The notes under the pieces: model-generated
The model's input: only the letters and a program-made list of their open reading frames with translations
The model's database searches: none
What the model was told of the DNA's origin: nothing
Program-made: the position numbers and the translations under genes
Part shown: one piece after another, positions 1 to 9,303 of the stretch
Layout of the letters: each line of letters begins with the position of its first letter
Numbering within the stretch: the stretch's first letter is position 1
From: CAZTTG01 sp964615935
GTDB taxonomy: Bacteria; Planctomycetota; UBA1135; GCA-002686595
Assembly: GCA_964615935.1 (NCBI GenBank)
Contig: CAZTTG010000078.1
Span: forward strand, 1-30,809
Direction: 5' to 3'
Length of the DNA stretch: 30,809 bases

Positions 1-124
1 CCGAGGAGGGGGAAGGACCGGTGGCAAGCCCAAGTCCACATCGACTGACTCTGATACGATTGGCAGCCTGGACACGTCGATTGCCCGCTGATTGCCTATT
101 CACTCCCGGATTCCGCTCGCCGTG

Positions 125-3100
125 ATGACGTTTCCCTTCAAGGTCGTGCTCCTCGTTCTACTCGCCGTGGCGGCGGATGCCTCCCAGCTTCCGTACGGCG
201 TCCCCACCCGGGATCCCCACGCGCTGCGGGCCGGGCTGGACAACGCGCGCATCCGCTTCGATCGCGAGGGGGCCGGCCGGGTGGCCTTCCTGGGCGGCTC
301 CATCACCCAGAACCCGGGCTGGCGCGACCTGGTCTGCGAGGATCTGCAGCGCCGCTTCCCCGAGACGAGCTTCGACTTCGTCCCCGCCGGAATCGCCTCC
401 ATGGGCTCCACGCCCGGGGCCTTCCGGCTCGAGCGGGACGTGCTGAGCCGCGGGAGGGTGGACCTCCTCTTCGTCGAGGCCGCGGTGAACGACGCGGCCA
501 ACGGCCGCAGCCCGGCCGAGATGCTGCGCGGCATGGAGGGCATCGTGCGGCGCGCCCGGCTGGAGAACCCGGCGATGGACGTCGTCCTGATGCACTTCGC
601 CGATCCGGCCAAGCTCGAGGACTACCGGGTGGGACAAACGCCCGAGGTGATCGCCCGCCACGAGAGGGTGGCGAAGCGCTACGGCGCCCCATCCATCGAC
701 CTGGCCCTGGAGGTGACCCAGCGCATCGAGGCCGGCGAGTTCACCTGGGAGGAGGACTTCCGCGACCTGCACCCCTCGCCCTTCGGCCAGCGCCTGTACC
801 ACCGGTCCATCGCGCGCCTCCTGGACGCGGCCTGGTCCGAGCCGCTGGCCGAGGACGCCGCCCTGCGCGCGCATCCCCTGCCGTCCGATCCCCTGGACCC
901 CTTCTGCTACGATGCGGGCCGCATCGCGCACCTCTCGACGGCGCGGCCGGGCGCGGGGTGGCACGTGGCTCCGAGCTGGCAGCCGGACGACGGAGCCGGC
1001 ACGCGCGCGGGCTTCGTGCGGGTTCCCATGCTGGTCGCCGAGCAACCCGGCGCCACCCTGATCCTGCCCTTCGAGGGCCGGGGCGCCGGGGTGTGGGTGG
1101 CCGCCGGCCCCGACGCGGGCGCGCTGGAGCACCGCGTGGACGGCGGGCCCTGGCAGCGGGTGGACCTCTTCTCGCGCTGGAGCGGGCGGCTGCACCTCCC
1201 CCGGCTGCGCGTGCTGGCGGCCGAGCTGGACGGCGGCCCGCACGAGCTCGAGATCCGCGTGGCCGAGGAGCGGAACCCGCAGAGCCGCGGGCACGCGGCG
1301 CGCATCGCGGCCTTCGTGGTCAACGGCCCGCGGCCGGATCCGCGGGCCGACTGGATCCTCATCGAGGCCGAGGAGCCGCTCGAGAAGGTGTCCGACAACC
1401 CCAGCTTCGCGCGGACCTTCAGCGAGCGCTGGGCCAGCGATCGGGCCTGCCTGGTGGGCTTCTACGGCCAGGGGCGGTGCACCTGGGCCTTCGAGCTCGA
1501 GGAGGAGGGCGAGCGAGTCGTCTGGCTGCGCTACGCCTCTCTGGGCGACACCTCGATCCGGGCCGGCCTGGACGTCGCCGACGGATCGGAGCTCTTCGAG
1601 TCTCCCCTGCCGGCGACCCCCGCCCTCGAGGGCAAGCACTGCTGGGGCTGGGCCCCCCTCCTCAAGGGCCCGCTCGCGGCGGGCCGGCACGTCCTCACCC
1701 TGGAGGCCTCCCCCGTCCGCCCGGACTGCATGCTGATCACGAGCTCGGAGTGGGAGCCGGACTACCTGCGGCCGCGGGCCGTGAGCGAGCTCGACCGGCG
1801 CACCCGCGAGCTGCTGGCCCACCCGGTGGTCGAGGCCCGACCCCGATGGCTCGACGCGGTGCAGGGCTACCAGCTCCCCGCCTGGTACGAGGAGCGGCGC
1901 GTCTGCCTGCACACCCGCCTCTCGCCGAGGTGGCGCGAGGACCCGCTCTTCGGGGGGGCGGCGGAGGCCTTCCGCTCGCTGGGCGCCGACGTCTTCGTGC
2001 GGCACCTGCGGACCGGCGGGGAGGGCGCCTGGTGGCCCAGCGCGGTCGGGGCGGTCGAGCCCTGGGCCGCGGAGGAGGACGTGGCCCGCGGGATCATCAT
2101 GCGGGCCCACGCCGCCGACTGCCGGATCATCGCCTACTTCCGGCACATGGAGGACCGGGCCGCGGCGGAGCGGCACCCGGACTGGGCCTGCCGCGACGAC
2201 CTCGGGCGGCTGATCACGAAGCGCACCAACTCCCCCCGCATGTGCTTCAACTCGCCCTGGGCGGACCAGGTCCTGGTGCGGCTCCTGGAGCTCGTCGATC
2301 GCGGCGCCGACGCCTTCTACTTCGACGAGGACCACATGCCCGTGGGCGGCTGCTGGTGCGGCTTCTGTCGGAACGCCTTCCGCGAGCTCACCGGCCTCGA
2401 GCACCCCGTCGCGGTGGACGACGAGGATCCGATCTGGCGCAAGCTGGTCGAGTTCACCAACCTGACGATCGAGCGCACCTTCCTGCGCTACCGCGCGGCC
2501 CTGCACGCGCGAGACCCCGAGGTGGTCCTGCTGGTCGGCAGCTTCCGCTCACCGGACCTCTTCGACCGGCAGCCCTCCGGCCGGCTCCTGCGCCTGGCCG
2601 ACTCGGTGAAGACCGAGTTCGGGAAGGGCGCCTCGGAGCGGCGCCGGGCCTTCTTCCGCAACCACCCCGAGCTCCATGCGCCCTCGCGCGACACCGGCCT
2701 GGCCCTGGGATGGACCCTCTCCCGGGACGGGGCCGACGGTCGGCCGCCGCACGTGTGGGTGCACAACCTGCAGGACGAGGCCTCGGCGCTCCACGCGACC
2801 GCGGGCCTCATCGCCCACGGCTGCATCGCCAACCTCGACTGCCAGGAGGACGGAATCCCCGACCCCCAGCGCTTCGCCGCGGCGATTGCACTGGGTCGGC
2901 GCCTCTCCCCGCACTTCACCGGCCTGCGGCCCCTGCGCTGGGCCGCGATCCACTACCCCGAGCGCGCGCGCGACCGCCTGGCCCCGGACGAAGTCGCCAC
3001 CTGGCGGGAGGCCCTCTCCCCCATGGTCGGCGCGTGGGATACCCTCCTGCGCCAGAGGCTGCCGGTGGGCATCGTCCACGACAACCAGCTCGCCGAGGGC

Positions 3101-3643
3101 GCCCTGGACGGGTACCGCCTGCTGGTCCTGCCCACCACGCGCGATCTGACGGACGAGATGCGTTCGGCCGAGCGCGCATTCCGAGAGCGGGGAGGCATCG
3201 TGATCGCCCCGGGCCAGGAGTGGGCCTGGCACGATCCGGGCGGAAGCGCGCGCACCCGGGACGTCTTCTCCGCTCGCATCCAGCCCCTCGCTCTCATGGC
3301 GCCGGTGCAGGTCATGGGGGGGCCCGAGAAGATGCACGCGGTGTCCTTCACCGACCCCGACGGCGAGCGCCTGCTCGTGGCCCTGGTCAACGACTTCTCC
3401 TGGGTCTGGGCCGGCCGCCGCGAGCTCCCCGGCGGCGCGCCCATGAACCTCCCCGAGGGTACCGACGTCGCGCCCGAGCCCTGCCGGGACGTGCTGGTGG
3501 AGATCCGACTGCCCTTCAGGCCCGTGGGCTGCACCGAGGTCGTCGAGGGCGCTCCCCTCGAGCTGGAGCGATCCGATGACCGCACCCGGATCCGCGTCCC
3601 CCCCTTCGAGGTCGCGGCCGTGCTGGAGCTGGAGCTGCAATGA
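125..3643 (+). CDS. Secreted multidomain SGNH hydrolase / TIM-barrel glycosidase-like protein
   Basis: Predicted exported carbohydrate-active enzyme of about 1172 aa. From the ATG at 125 it begins with a signal peptide (MTFPFKVVLLVLLAVAADA). A TTG at 92 is in frame but would put 11 extra residues before that peptide, and neither start has a good ribosome binding site. An SGNH/GDSL esterase domain follows: GGSITQ (Ser about 59), AVND (Asn about 122) and DLHPS (Asp about 214, His about 216). Next come two beta-rich, carbohydrate-binding-like stretches (about 250-540; the second opens WILIEAEE). Then a TIM-barrel-like domain carries YFDEDHMP and a CWCGFC motif near residue 740, as in hypothetical glycosyl hydrolase families, and the C-terminus has a glutamine-amidotransferase-like fold as in beta-galactosidase trimerisation domains. 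It overlaps the symporter gene by ATGA, so the two are translationally coupled. The SGNH call is firm; the glycosidase call and substrate are inferred. Confidence 0.8.
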   Translation: MTFPFKVVLLVLLAVAADASQLPYGVPTRDPHALRAGLDNARIRFDREGAGRVAFLGGSITQNPGWRDLVCEDLQRRFPETSFDFVPAGIASMGSTPGAFRLERDVLSRGRVDLLFVEAAVNDAANGRSPAEMLRGMEGIVRRARLENPAMDVVLMHFADPAKLEDYRVGQTPEVIARHERVAKRYGAPSIDLALEVTQRIEAGEFTWEEDFRDLHPSPFGQRLYHRSIARLLDAAWSEPLAEDAALRAHPLPSDPLDPFCYDAGRIAHLSTARPGAGWHVAPSWQPDDGAGTRAGFVRVPMLVAEQPGATLILPFEGRGAGVWVAAGPDAGALEHRVDGGPWQRVDLFSRWSGRLHLPRLRVLAAELDGGPHELEIRVAEERNPQSRGHAARIAAFVVNGPRPDPRADWILIEAEEPLEKVSDNPSFARTFSERWASDRACLVGFYGQGRCTWAFELEEEGERVVWLRYASLGDTSIRAGLDVADGSELFESPLPATPALEGKHCWGWAPLLKGPLAAGRHVLTLEASPVRPDCMLITSSEWEPDYLRPRAVSELDRRTRELLAHPVVEARPRWLDAVQGYQLPAWYEERRVCLHTRLSPRWREDPLFGGAAEAFRSLGADVFVRHLRTGGEGAWWPSAVGAVEPWAAEEDVARGIIMRAHAADCRIIAYFRHMEDRAAAERHPDWACRDDLGRLITKRTNSPRMCFNSPWADQVLVRLLELVDRGADAFYFDEDHMPVGGCWCGFCRNAFRELTGLEHPVAVDDEDPIWRKLVEFTNLTIERTFLRYRAALHARDPEVVLLVGSFRSPDLFDRQPSGRLLRLADSVKTEFGKGASERRRAFFRNHPELHAPSRDTGLALGWTLSRDGADGRPPHVWVHNLQDEASALHATAGLIAHGCIANLDCQEDGIPDPQRFAAAIALGRRLSPHFTGLRPLRWAAIHYPERARDRLAPDEVATWREALSPMVGAWDTLLRQRLPVGIVHDNQLAEGALDGYRLLVLPTTRDLTDEMRSAERAFRERGGIVIAPGQEWAWHDPGGSARTRDVFSARIQPLALMAPVQVMGGPEKMHAVSFTDPDGERLLVALVNDFSWVWAGRRELPGGAPMNLPEGTDVAPEPCRDVLVEIRLPFRPVGCTEVVEGAPLELERSDDRTRIRVPPFEVAAVLELELQ

Positions 3644-5211
3644 ACCCGGCCAGCGCCTTCGCCACCAACTTCGCGGCCGTCGACGGGGCCATCGTGGGCA
3701 TCTACCTGGCCGTGGCCCTGGCCATCGGGATCTTCGCCAACCGCTACATCCACAGCGTCAAGGCCTACCTGATCGGCGGCGGAGCCTCGGGCCCCTCGCT
3801 CAACACGGCCACCTTCATCGGCACCGGGCTGGGCCTGGTGACCCTGATGTACGCGGCCATCGAGGGCTTCACCCACGGCTTCGCCTACATGGTGCTGCCG
3901 ATCATCAACTTCCTGATCATGGGGGTGCTGCTGGGCACCACCGGCCTGGTCATCAGCAAGCTGCGCGCCCTGCGCCTGATGACCATCCCGGAGTTCTTCG
4001 AGCGGCGCTACGGCCGCGACGTGCGCGTCCTGGCCGGGATCCTGTGCGCGGTGGCGGGCATCGTGAACATGGGCCTCTTCCCCAAGATGGGGGCCACCTT
4101 CATCACCTGGTCCACGGGCCTGGGGGCTGCGGTGGAGGACCCGACCCTGGTGGTCAACCTGATCACCTCGGTCCTGATCGTCCTGGTCCTGATCTACACC
4201 GTGCTGGGCGGGATGGTCTCGGTCATCATCACCGACTACATGCAGTTCATCGTGCTCGGCGTCGGCATGGGGCTGGGCATCTGGTTCTGCCTCTCGCACC
4301 CCGACCTGGGCTGGGACCGCATGGTGGACACCATCGCCGAGGGGCGCGGCGAGATGATGTTCAATCCCGTGGCCGAGGGCGGCTACGGGTGGATCTGGAT
4401 CGCCTTCAACTGCGCGCTGGCGCTCTTCGCCGGCTTCTGCTGGGCTCCCGAGGCCTCCCGCGCCCTGACCGCCAGGGACCCCGGGGTCAGCAAGAGCACC
4501 TTCCTGTGGGCCGCGCCGGCGCAGTTCGCCCGCCTGGCCATCCCGGCCTTCTGGGGGATCGCGGCCTTCACCCTCATCGCGCAGTCGCCCGAGCTGCTGG
4601 CGCACTTCTTCCCCGAGGGGCTGGCGGAGAAGGCCGAGCACGCCTCGGCGGCCATGCCGCTGGTGCTCGGCAAGGTCGTGCCCTCGGGCCTCCTGGGCAT
4701 CCTGGTGGCGGGCCTCCTGGCCGCCTTCATGTCCACCCACGACTCGTATCTGCTGTGCTGGGCCTCGGTGATCTCGCGCGACGTGGTCGGCCCCCTGTCG
4801 AGGAAGAAGCTCTCCGGCGCGGAGGAGATCCGGGTGACGCGCCTGGTCGTGGTGGCCATCGGCGTCTTCCTCCTGATGTGGGGCATCTGGTACGAGCTCC
4901 CGGCGAGCGTGTGGAACTACATGGCCATCAGCGGGACCATCTACCTGTCGGGGGCCGGCATCGCCCTCCTGGGCGGCTGCTACTGGAGTCGCGCCTCCAC
5001 CGCCGGCGCCTGCGCCGCCATGCTTACGGGCACGATCGCGGTCTTCGGGCTGTTCCTCGAGCCCATCAACGCGAGCCTGTCCAGGCTCACCGGCCTGGAC
5101 GTCGAGCTGACCATGCCGGGCCTGGGGCTCTTCACCTTCCTGGCCTGTGGCGTGGCCTTCGTGCTCTTCTCCCTGTTGATGCCCGACGAGCGGCCCCGGA
5201 GGCTCGAGTAG
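3640..5211 (+). CDS. Sodium:solute symporter (SSS family), sialic acid or sugar candidate
   Basis: Inner-membrane Na+-coupled importer of 523 aa, the usual length for the solute:sodium symporter family, with about 13-14 hydrophobic segments spread over the whole length. Family-typical features include the N-terminal TM1 region reading IGGGASGPSLNTATFIG, the cytosolic LMTIPEFFERRYGRDVR segment after TM3, and the TM8 sodium-site stretch AFMSTHDSYLL. The ATG overlaps the stop of the upstream secreted enzyme (ATGA), and a small membrane peptide follows 11 bp after its stop. SSS members include sialic acid, sugar, amino acid and acetate transporters. The adjoining sialidase and sialate O-acetylesterase make a sialic acid the most attractive substrate, but sequence alone does not settle this. 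Confidence 0.9.
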   Translation: MNPASAFATNFAAVDGAIVGIYLAVALAIGIFANRYIHSVKAYLIGGGASGPSLNTATFIGTGLGLVTLMYAAIEGFTHGFAYMVLPIINFLIMGVLLGTTGLVISKLRALRLMTIPEFFERRYGRDVRVLAGILCAVAGIVNMGLFPKMGATFITWSTGLGAAVEDPTLVVNLITSVLIVLVLIYTVLGGMVSVIITDYMQFIVLGVGMGLGIWFCLSHPDLGWDRMVDTIAEGRGEMMFNPVAEGGYGWIWIAFNCALALFAGFCWAPEASRALTARDPGVSKSTFLWAAPAQFARLAIPAFWGIAAFTLIAQSPELLAHFFPEGLAEKAEHASAAMPLVLGKVVPSGLLGILVAGLLAAFMSTHDSYLLCWASVISRDVVGPLSRKKLSGAEEIRVTRLVVVAIGVFLLMWGIWYELPASVWNYMAISGTIYLSGAGIALLGGCYWSRASTAGACAAMLTGTIAVFGLFLEPINASLSRLTGLDVELTMPGLGLFTFLACGVAFVLFSLLMPDERPRRLE

Positions 5212-5222
5212 GAGGCCCCACC

Positions 5223-5444
5223 ATGCACGAGACGCTCCTCTGCTCCGAGCTCCCCGCGGCCGCCCTGGCCCTGGCGGACTCGGTCCCGCCGGCCTGGAAG
5301 ACCGCCTGGACCTGGATCTGGGCGATCGGGATCGGCTCCTTCTTCCTGCTCGTGCTGGTCCTGATTCCCCTGGGCCTGCGGGACCTGCTGCGGCTCTTCG
5401 CCCACCTCGAGCGCGGCCGCTTCGACCCGCCGGACGAGGGCTGA
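5223..5444 (+). CDS. Small single-span membrane protein downstream of symporter
   Basis: Predicted 73-aa protein with ATG at 5223 and a clear GGAGG ribosome binding site about 7 nt upstream. It has one strong transmembrane helix at about residues 29-52 (TWIWAIGIGSFFLLVLVLIP) and a charged C-terminal tail (LERGRFDPPDEG). It starts 11 bp after the SSS symporter stop, so it is almost certainly in the same operon. I do not recognise the family. Small one-span proteins accompany some SSS transporters (for example DUF485-type partners of acetate permeases), but this one is on the opposite side of the symporter gene and resemblance is not evident. An accessory or stabilising role for the transporter is only a guess. 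Confidence 0.7.
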   Translation: MHETLLCSELPAAALALADSVPPAWKTAWTWIWAIGIGSFFLLVLVLIPLGLRDLLRLFAHLERGRFDPPDEG

Positions 5445-5450
5445 GGGCGC

Positions 5451-7505
5451 TCAGCGCTCCTCGCCGAACAGCTCGGCCAGGGGGACGCGCTGGAAGGCGA
5501 GGTGGGCGCGGCTCGACTCGTAGAGGATCCCGACCGTCTCGGCGTCGATCATCGTCAGGCAGGAGTAGCCGGCCGAGCGGCCCTCGTCGAGCAGGACCCG
5601 GCGCTCCTCCGGCCAGGTGGAGCCGAAGTCCGCCGAGGCCCGGAGGGTCATGCTCCGCCGCGGCGCGCGCGGGACCGCGGGATTGGAGAAGAGCAGGCGG
5701 CCGTCGGGCCGGCCGTCGAGCTCGCGGCCGACGTGGAGGAGGCTCGCCATGCACACCGGCTCGGTGAGCGCCGAGCGGGAGGTGGGGTGCTCCTCCCAGG
5801 ACTCGCCCAGGTCGTCGCTCACGTAGACCGAGCGCGATCCCCCGCGGTTGTCGCGCGCGTTCAGCATGAGCACGCCGTCGGCGAGCTCCACCACCGCGGA
5901 CTCGGTGGTGTCGGTCCGGATGCCGGTGCCGATGGACCAGGTCTCCCCCCCGTCCCGGCTCCAGATGACCGTGGAGCAGGGCAGGCGGCGCTCCTCGGGC
6001 GGGAGCTGGAACTGGGCCGGGAAGACCAGGGTGCCGTCGCCCATGGTGATCCCGCGTCCCGGGCCCTGGAGCAGGAAGGACCACTCCGGGCGCTTGAGCA
6101 TGCGGGTGAGGTTGCGCGGCTTCGACCAGCTCCGACCGTCGTCCCGGCTGCGCGCCACCATGAGCTGGCCGGTCTCCTCGGGCTCCAGCCCCGGACCGGA
6201 GCCGTTCCAGCCGCGGTCGCCGTGGCACCACACCGCCGCCACCAGCACGTCGCCGCTGTTGCGATCCACCAGCACCGCGGGGTCGCCGATCCCGTCGCCG
6301 CGCCAGCGGTCGGCATCGCCCATGTCCATGATGACCTTCATGGGCTCCCAGCTTCGCCCGCCGTCGGTGCTGCGCGACATCCCGACGTCGATGTGGCCGG
6401 GCAGGTCTCCCCAGCCCTTCCAGCGGACGTCGTAGACGGCGATCAGCGTGCCCCTCGGCGTGGTGGCCAGCCCCGGGATGCGGTAGGCCGCCGAGCCGTC
6501 GTCCCCGGCGCTGCGCAGGCGGACGCCCAGCCGCTGCCGTCCCGGAGCGCGGGCAGGCTCGGGGACGAGCTCGCGGCCTCCCACCAGCCGCAGGCGCGGG
6601 CAGCCGGCGTCCACGAAGCCGTCGATGTCCGCGTCCTCCCTCGGCGTCACCGAGATCCACAGGAGGGTGCGGCCGGGGCCGAGCTCGCAGCGGCCGCGCA
6701 GGTCGAGCGTCTCCTCGCCCTTCGGCGCGGACGATCCGAAGAGCATGCCCGGGGCGAAGAGCTCTTCGGGCGCGCGGTAGCTCAGGTCTCCGTCCCGTCC
6801 CTCGCACCAGACCTCCACCCGCTCGATGTCGGAGATCCGGGTGGTGCCCGCGAGATCCACCGTCACCTCCTCGATGATCAGGGGGTGGAGGTTGCCGCGG
6901 GTGGTGAGCTCGACGCGCGCGACGGGATTGAGCCGGTTGCCGACCAGCACCGGCAGCACGGGCTGGGCAACGGCGCAGGAGACGAGCTCCATGGGGCCGG
7001 GCTCGACCAGCTCCAGGTCGTCGATCAGGATCCCCTTGCCCTCGGGCGAGGTGCAGGAGAATCGCAGCCGATCGAGCGTCGCGTCGATCGGCGCGCGCAC
7101 GCGGGTCAGGAAGCCGCCGACCCGGACCTCGCTCGTGCCGTCGTGGACCTCCCGCCACCCCCCGCGCCCGCGCGCCTCCACGCGGAAGGAGAAGGGGTCG
7201 GCGCGGGTCCAGCGCTCGGCCCAAAAGCGGAGCTCGAGGAGATCGAGGCGCCCGCCGGCCAGGCGCAGCTCGCAGGAGCTCTCCTCGCCCCCGAGCAGGT
7301 GGAGGCACTGCGAGCCCCTGCGGGCGTGATGCGGGTCGATCTCGGCCTGGCCCTCGCCGGCGTGCCACGTGCCCAGCTCGGTCTCCAGGCGGGTGAAGGG
7401 GCCGGCCGGGCAGTCCTCGAAGCCGGTCGCGAGGGGATCGTCGGGCGCGGCCAGGGGCGAGGGCGCGATCAGGAGCGCGGCCGCGAGGTGATGGCGTCGG
7501 ATCAT
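5451..7505 (-). CDS. Secreted exo-sialidase (GH33-like neuraminidase, BNR repeats)
   Basis: Predicted exported exo-alpha-sialidase of 684 aa that removes terminal sialic acids from glycoconjugates. The N-terminus (MIRRHHLAAALLIAPSPLAA) is signal-like. A beta-rich region follows, and about residues 185-315 resemble the BNR-associated N-terminal domain. The catalytic six-bladed propeller starts with the RIP motif (AAYRIPGL, Arg about 343), whose arginine belongs to the carboxylate-binding triad. AVYDVR carries the likely acid/base Asp. Five Asp-boxes follow: STDGGRSW, SRDDGRSW, SRDGGETW, SDDLGESW and SADFGSTW. The C-terminal GYSCL and ILYES segments supply the family's Tyr nucleophile and Glu partner. 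Its stop is only 6 bp from the convergent small membrane gene, and its start is divergent from the sialate O-acetylesterase. All main catalytic motifs look intact. Confidence 0.92.
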   Translation of the reverse strand: MIRRHHLAAALLIAPSPLAAPDDPLATGFEDCPAGPFTRLETELGTWHAGEGQAEIDPHHARRGSQCLHLLGGEESSCELRLAGGRLDLLELRFWAERWTRADPFSFRVEARGRGGWREVHDGTSEVRVGGFLTRVRAPIDATLDRLRFSCTSPEGKGILIDDLELVEPGPMELVSCAVAQPVLPVLVGNRLNPVARVELTTRGNLHPLIIEEVTVDLAGTTRISDIERVEVWCEGRDGDLSYRAPEELFAPGMLFGSSAPKGEETLDLRGRCELGPGRTLLWISVTPREDADIDGFVDAGCPRLRLVGGRELVPEPARAPGRQRLGVRLRSAGDDGSAAYRIPGLATTPRGTLIAVYDVRWKGWGDLPGHIDVGMSRSTDGGRSWEPMKVIMDMGDADRWRGDGIGDPAVLVDRNSGDVLVAAVWCHGDRGWNGSGPGLEPEETGQLMVARSRDDGRSWSKPRNLTRMLKRPEWSFLLQGPGRGITMGDGTLVFPAQFQLPPEERRLPCSTVIWSRDGGETWSIGTGIRTDTTESAVVELADGVLMLNARDNRGGSRSVYVSDDLGESWEEHPTSRSALTEPVCMASLLHVGRELDGRPDGRLLFSNPAVPRAPRRSMTLRASADFGSTWPEERRVLLDEGRSAGYSCLTMIDAETVGILYESSRAHLAFQRVPLAELFGEER

Positions 7506-7658
7506 GGTCGGCTGGCTCTCGGCATGCAGGCGGGGTGGAGCAGCCTAGATCGCACCGGGCCCGGGGTCGACGGCCGGCGACGGGATCCGGCGCGAGCGGT
7601 GGCGGGCGCCGCGGGGAGCGGGCACGATGGCCTCCGCAAAGCAGCCGGAACCCGAGCC
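7506..7658. promoter_or_regulatory. Divergent intergenic region of sialidase and sialate O-acetylesterase
   Basis: This 153-bp spacer separates the divergent starts of the sialidase (minus) and the acetylesterase (plus) and should hold both promoters. On the minus strand a TAGGCT hexamer (7547-7542) lies 36 nt before the sialidase ATG and is a -10 candidate. No convincing -35 box or operator palindrome was seen. The shared spacer suggests the two genes are co-regulated. Confidence 0.4.
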
Positions 7659-9242
7659 ATGACCACCCCCCTCCCCGCCATCCGCCGGGCCCTCCTCGCC
7701 GCCGGCCTCGGCCTCGCCGCCTCCGTCGCGTCCTTCGCCCAGGAGGCCGAGGCCCGGCCGCTCTCCCTCGCGTGGATCTTCACCGATCACATGGTCCTGC
7801 AGAGGGATCGCCCCGTCCCCGTCTGGGGCCGCGCGGCTCCGGGCGCGGAGATCCTCGTCAGCTTCGGCCGCGCGGAGTGCGGCGCCCGGGCCGACGAGCT
7901 CGGCCGCTGGCGGGTGGAGCTCCCCCCCATGCGCGCGTCCGCGGAGGGCAGGGTCCTGGCCTGCGAGTCGGGCTCCAGCCGGCTGGCCCTGGTGGACGTC
8001 CTGGTCGGCGAGGTGTGGCTGTGCGCGGGGCAGTCCAACATGGACTTCGAGCTCTCGCGCGCGGCGGACGCCGACTGGATGCACTGGGGCCTGCCTTCCT
8101 ACCCCATCCGTCTGTGCGACCGGCGGGGATCGCCGGGTGGAGCGCGCCGCCGGCTCTCCCCCGAGGAGATGGCCGGCATCGATCCACGGAGCTGGTACTC
8201 GGGTGGCTGGCTGCGCCTGGATGACGAGTCCATGGCGAGCTTCTCGGCGGTGGGCTTCTTCTTCGGCCTCGAGCTGTGCGAGGCCCTCGAGTTCTACTTC
8301 TCCGGTTCCCACGAGCACGTGGAAATCCCCGTCGGACTGATCGACGTCTCCGCGGGCGGATCCGCCACCGAGGGCTGGATCTCGCGGGAGCGGCTGCGCG
8401 CCGATCCCCTCCTCGCCCCCCTGGCCGAGGACTACCTGGAGAGCCCCCTCTCCCACCCCTTCATCCGCGAGCGCAGCCTCTTCCAGCTCGGCGACTGGGT
8501 GGACGCCGGCCGCCCCGAGCCGCGGCCGCGCCACTTCCTCGAGCCCGGCTTCCTGTGGGAGGCGGCCATCGAGCCGCTGGCCCCCTTTCCCATCGCGGGC
8601 GTGCTCTGGTACCAGGGAGAGTCCAACGCCCACCTCCCGCGGATCGCGGACCGCCTGTTCCGAGCCATGGTGGTCTCCTGGCGCGAGGCGTGGGGCGACA
8701 CCGACCTGCCCTTCCACTTCGTGCAGCTCCCGGGGATGGAGCGCCCCACCTGGCCGGCCTTCCGCGAGGTGCAGCAGGGCTGGCTCGACCTCCCCGCGAC
8801 CGCCATGGCGGTGGCCATCGACCTCGGGCATCCCACCGACGTCCATCCCCGGATCAAGCGCCCGATCGGCGAGCGCCTGGCCCGCATCGCGCTGGATCGC
8901 GTGTACGGCCAGCCGGTCGAGTCGCTGGGCCCGGCCCCGCTCTCGATGCGCCGGGAGGGTCGCAGCCTGGTGATCGAGCTCGAGCGCGCCGAGGGTCTGG
9001 CCTTCGCCGAGGGGCGCGGGGGCCTGGGCTTCGAGCTGGCGGGAGAGGACCTGGACTACGCCCCGGCCCGGGCCGAGATCGACGGGTCTCGAATCACCCT
9101 CTCCTCCCCGGAGATCCCCGAGCCCGCGGCCGCCCGCTACGCCTGGGCCCCATTCCCTGAATGGAGCCTCGTGAACGGCGCGGGCCTGCCTGCGGCTCCC
9201 TTCCGCCTCGAGCCCCCCTCCGCGCCCTCGGACGGGCGCTGA
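7659..9242 (+). CDS. Sialate O-acetylesterase (SASA family, SGNH-like)
   Basis: Predicted exported esterase of 527 aa that removes O-acetyl groups from sialic acids, or from related acetylated glycans such as acetyl-xylan. The ATG at 7659 begins a signal peptide ending around SVASFAQ. An N-terminal Ig-like domain opens with IFTDHMVLQRDRPVPVWG, which is very characteristic of the family. The catalytic domain has CAGQSNM with Ser about 126, the YQGESN block near residue 318, and DVHPR with Asp about 394 and His about 396 completing the triad. It is divergent from the sialidase. Because O-acetylation blocks many sialidases, the neighbouring genes suit a joint role. Specificity for sialate rather than other acetyl esters is inferred from context. 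Confidence 0.9.
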   Translation: MTTPLPAIRRALLAAGLGLAASVASFAQEAEARPLSLAWIFTDHMVLQRDRPVPVWGRAAPGAEILVSFGRAECGARADELGRWRVELPPMRASAEGRVLACESGSSRLALVDVLVGEVWLCAGQSNMDFELSRAADADWMHWGLPSYPIRLCDRRGSPGGARRRLSPEEMAGIDPRSWYSGGWLRLDDESMASFSAVGFFFGLELCEALEFYFSGSHEHVEIPVGLIDVSAGGSATEGWISRERLRADPLLAPLAEDYLESPLSHPFIRERSLFQLGDWVDAGRPEPRPRHFLEPGFLWEAAIEPLAPFPIAGVLWYQGESNAHLPRIADRLFRAMVVSWREAWGDTDLPFHFVQLPGMERPTWPAFREVQQGWLDLPATAMAVAIDLGHPTDVHPRIKRPIGERLARIALDRVYGQPVESLGPAPLSMRREGRSLVIELERAEGLAFAEGRGGLGFELAGEDLDYAPARAEIDGSRITLSSPEIPEPAAARYAWAPFPEWSLVNGAGLPAAPFRLEPPSAPSDGR

Positions 9243-9303
9243 GGGGCGGAATCGGCCGATCCGGCGTAGAATCGGTTCGGCCATCTGCAAGGGGAGGTCC
9301 GAG

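Noticed and set aside
158..2506. Long open frame on the minus strand opposite the SGNH fusion gene
   Set aside because: The third-codon G/C bias of this genome keeps opposite frames open. It overlaps a clearly coding plus-strand gene and its translation is low-complexity with no domain.
2953..7368. Very long minus-strand frame across the fusion, symporter and sialidase genes
   Set aside because: It is antisense or out of frame to three recognised genes and reads as Arg/Gly/Pro/Ala-rich low complexity.
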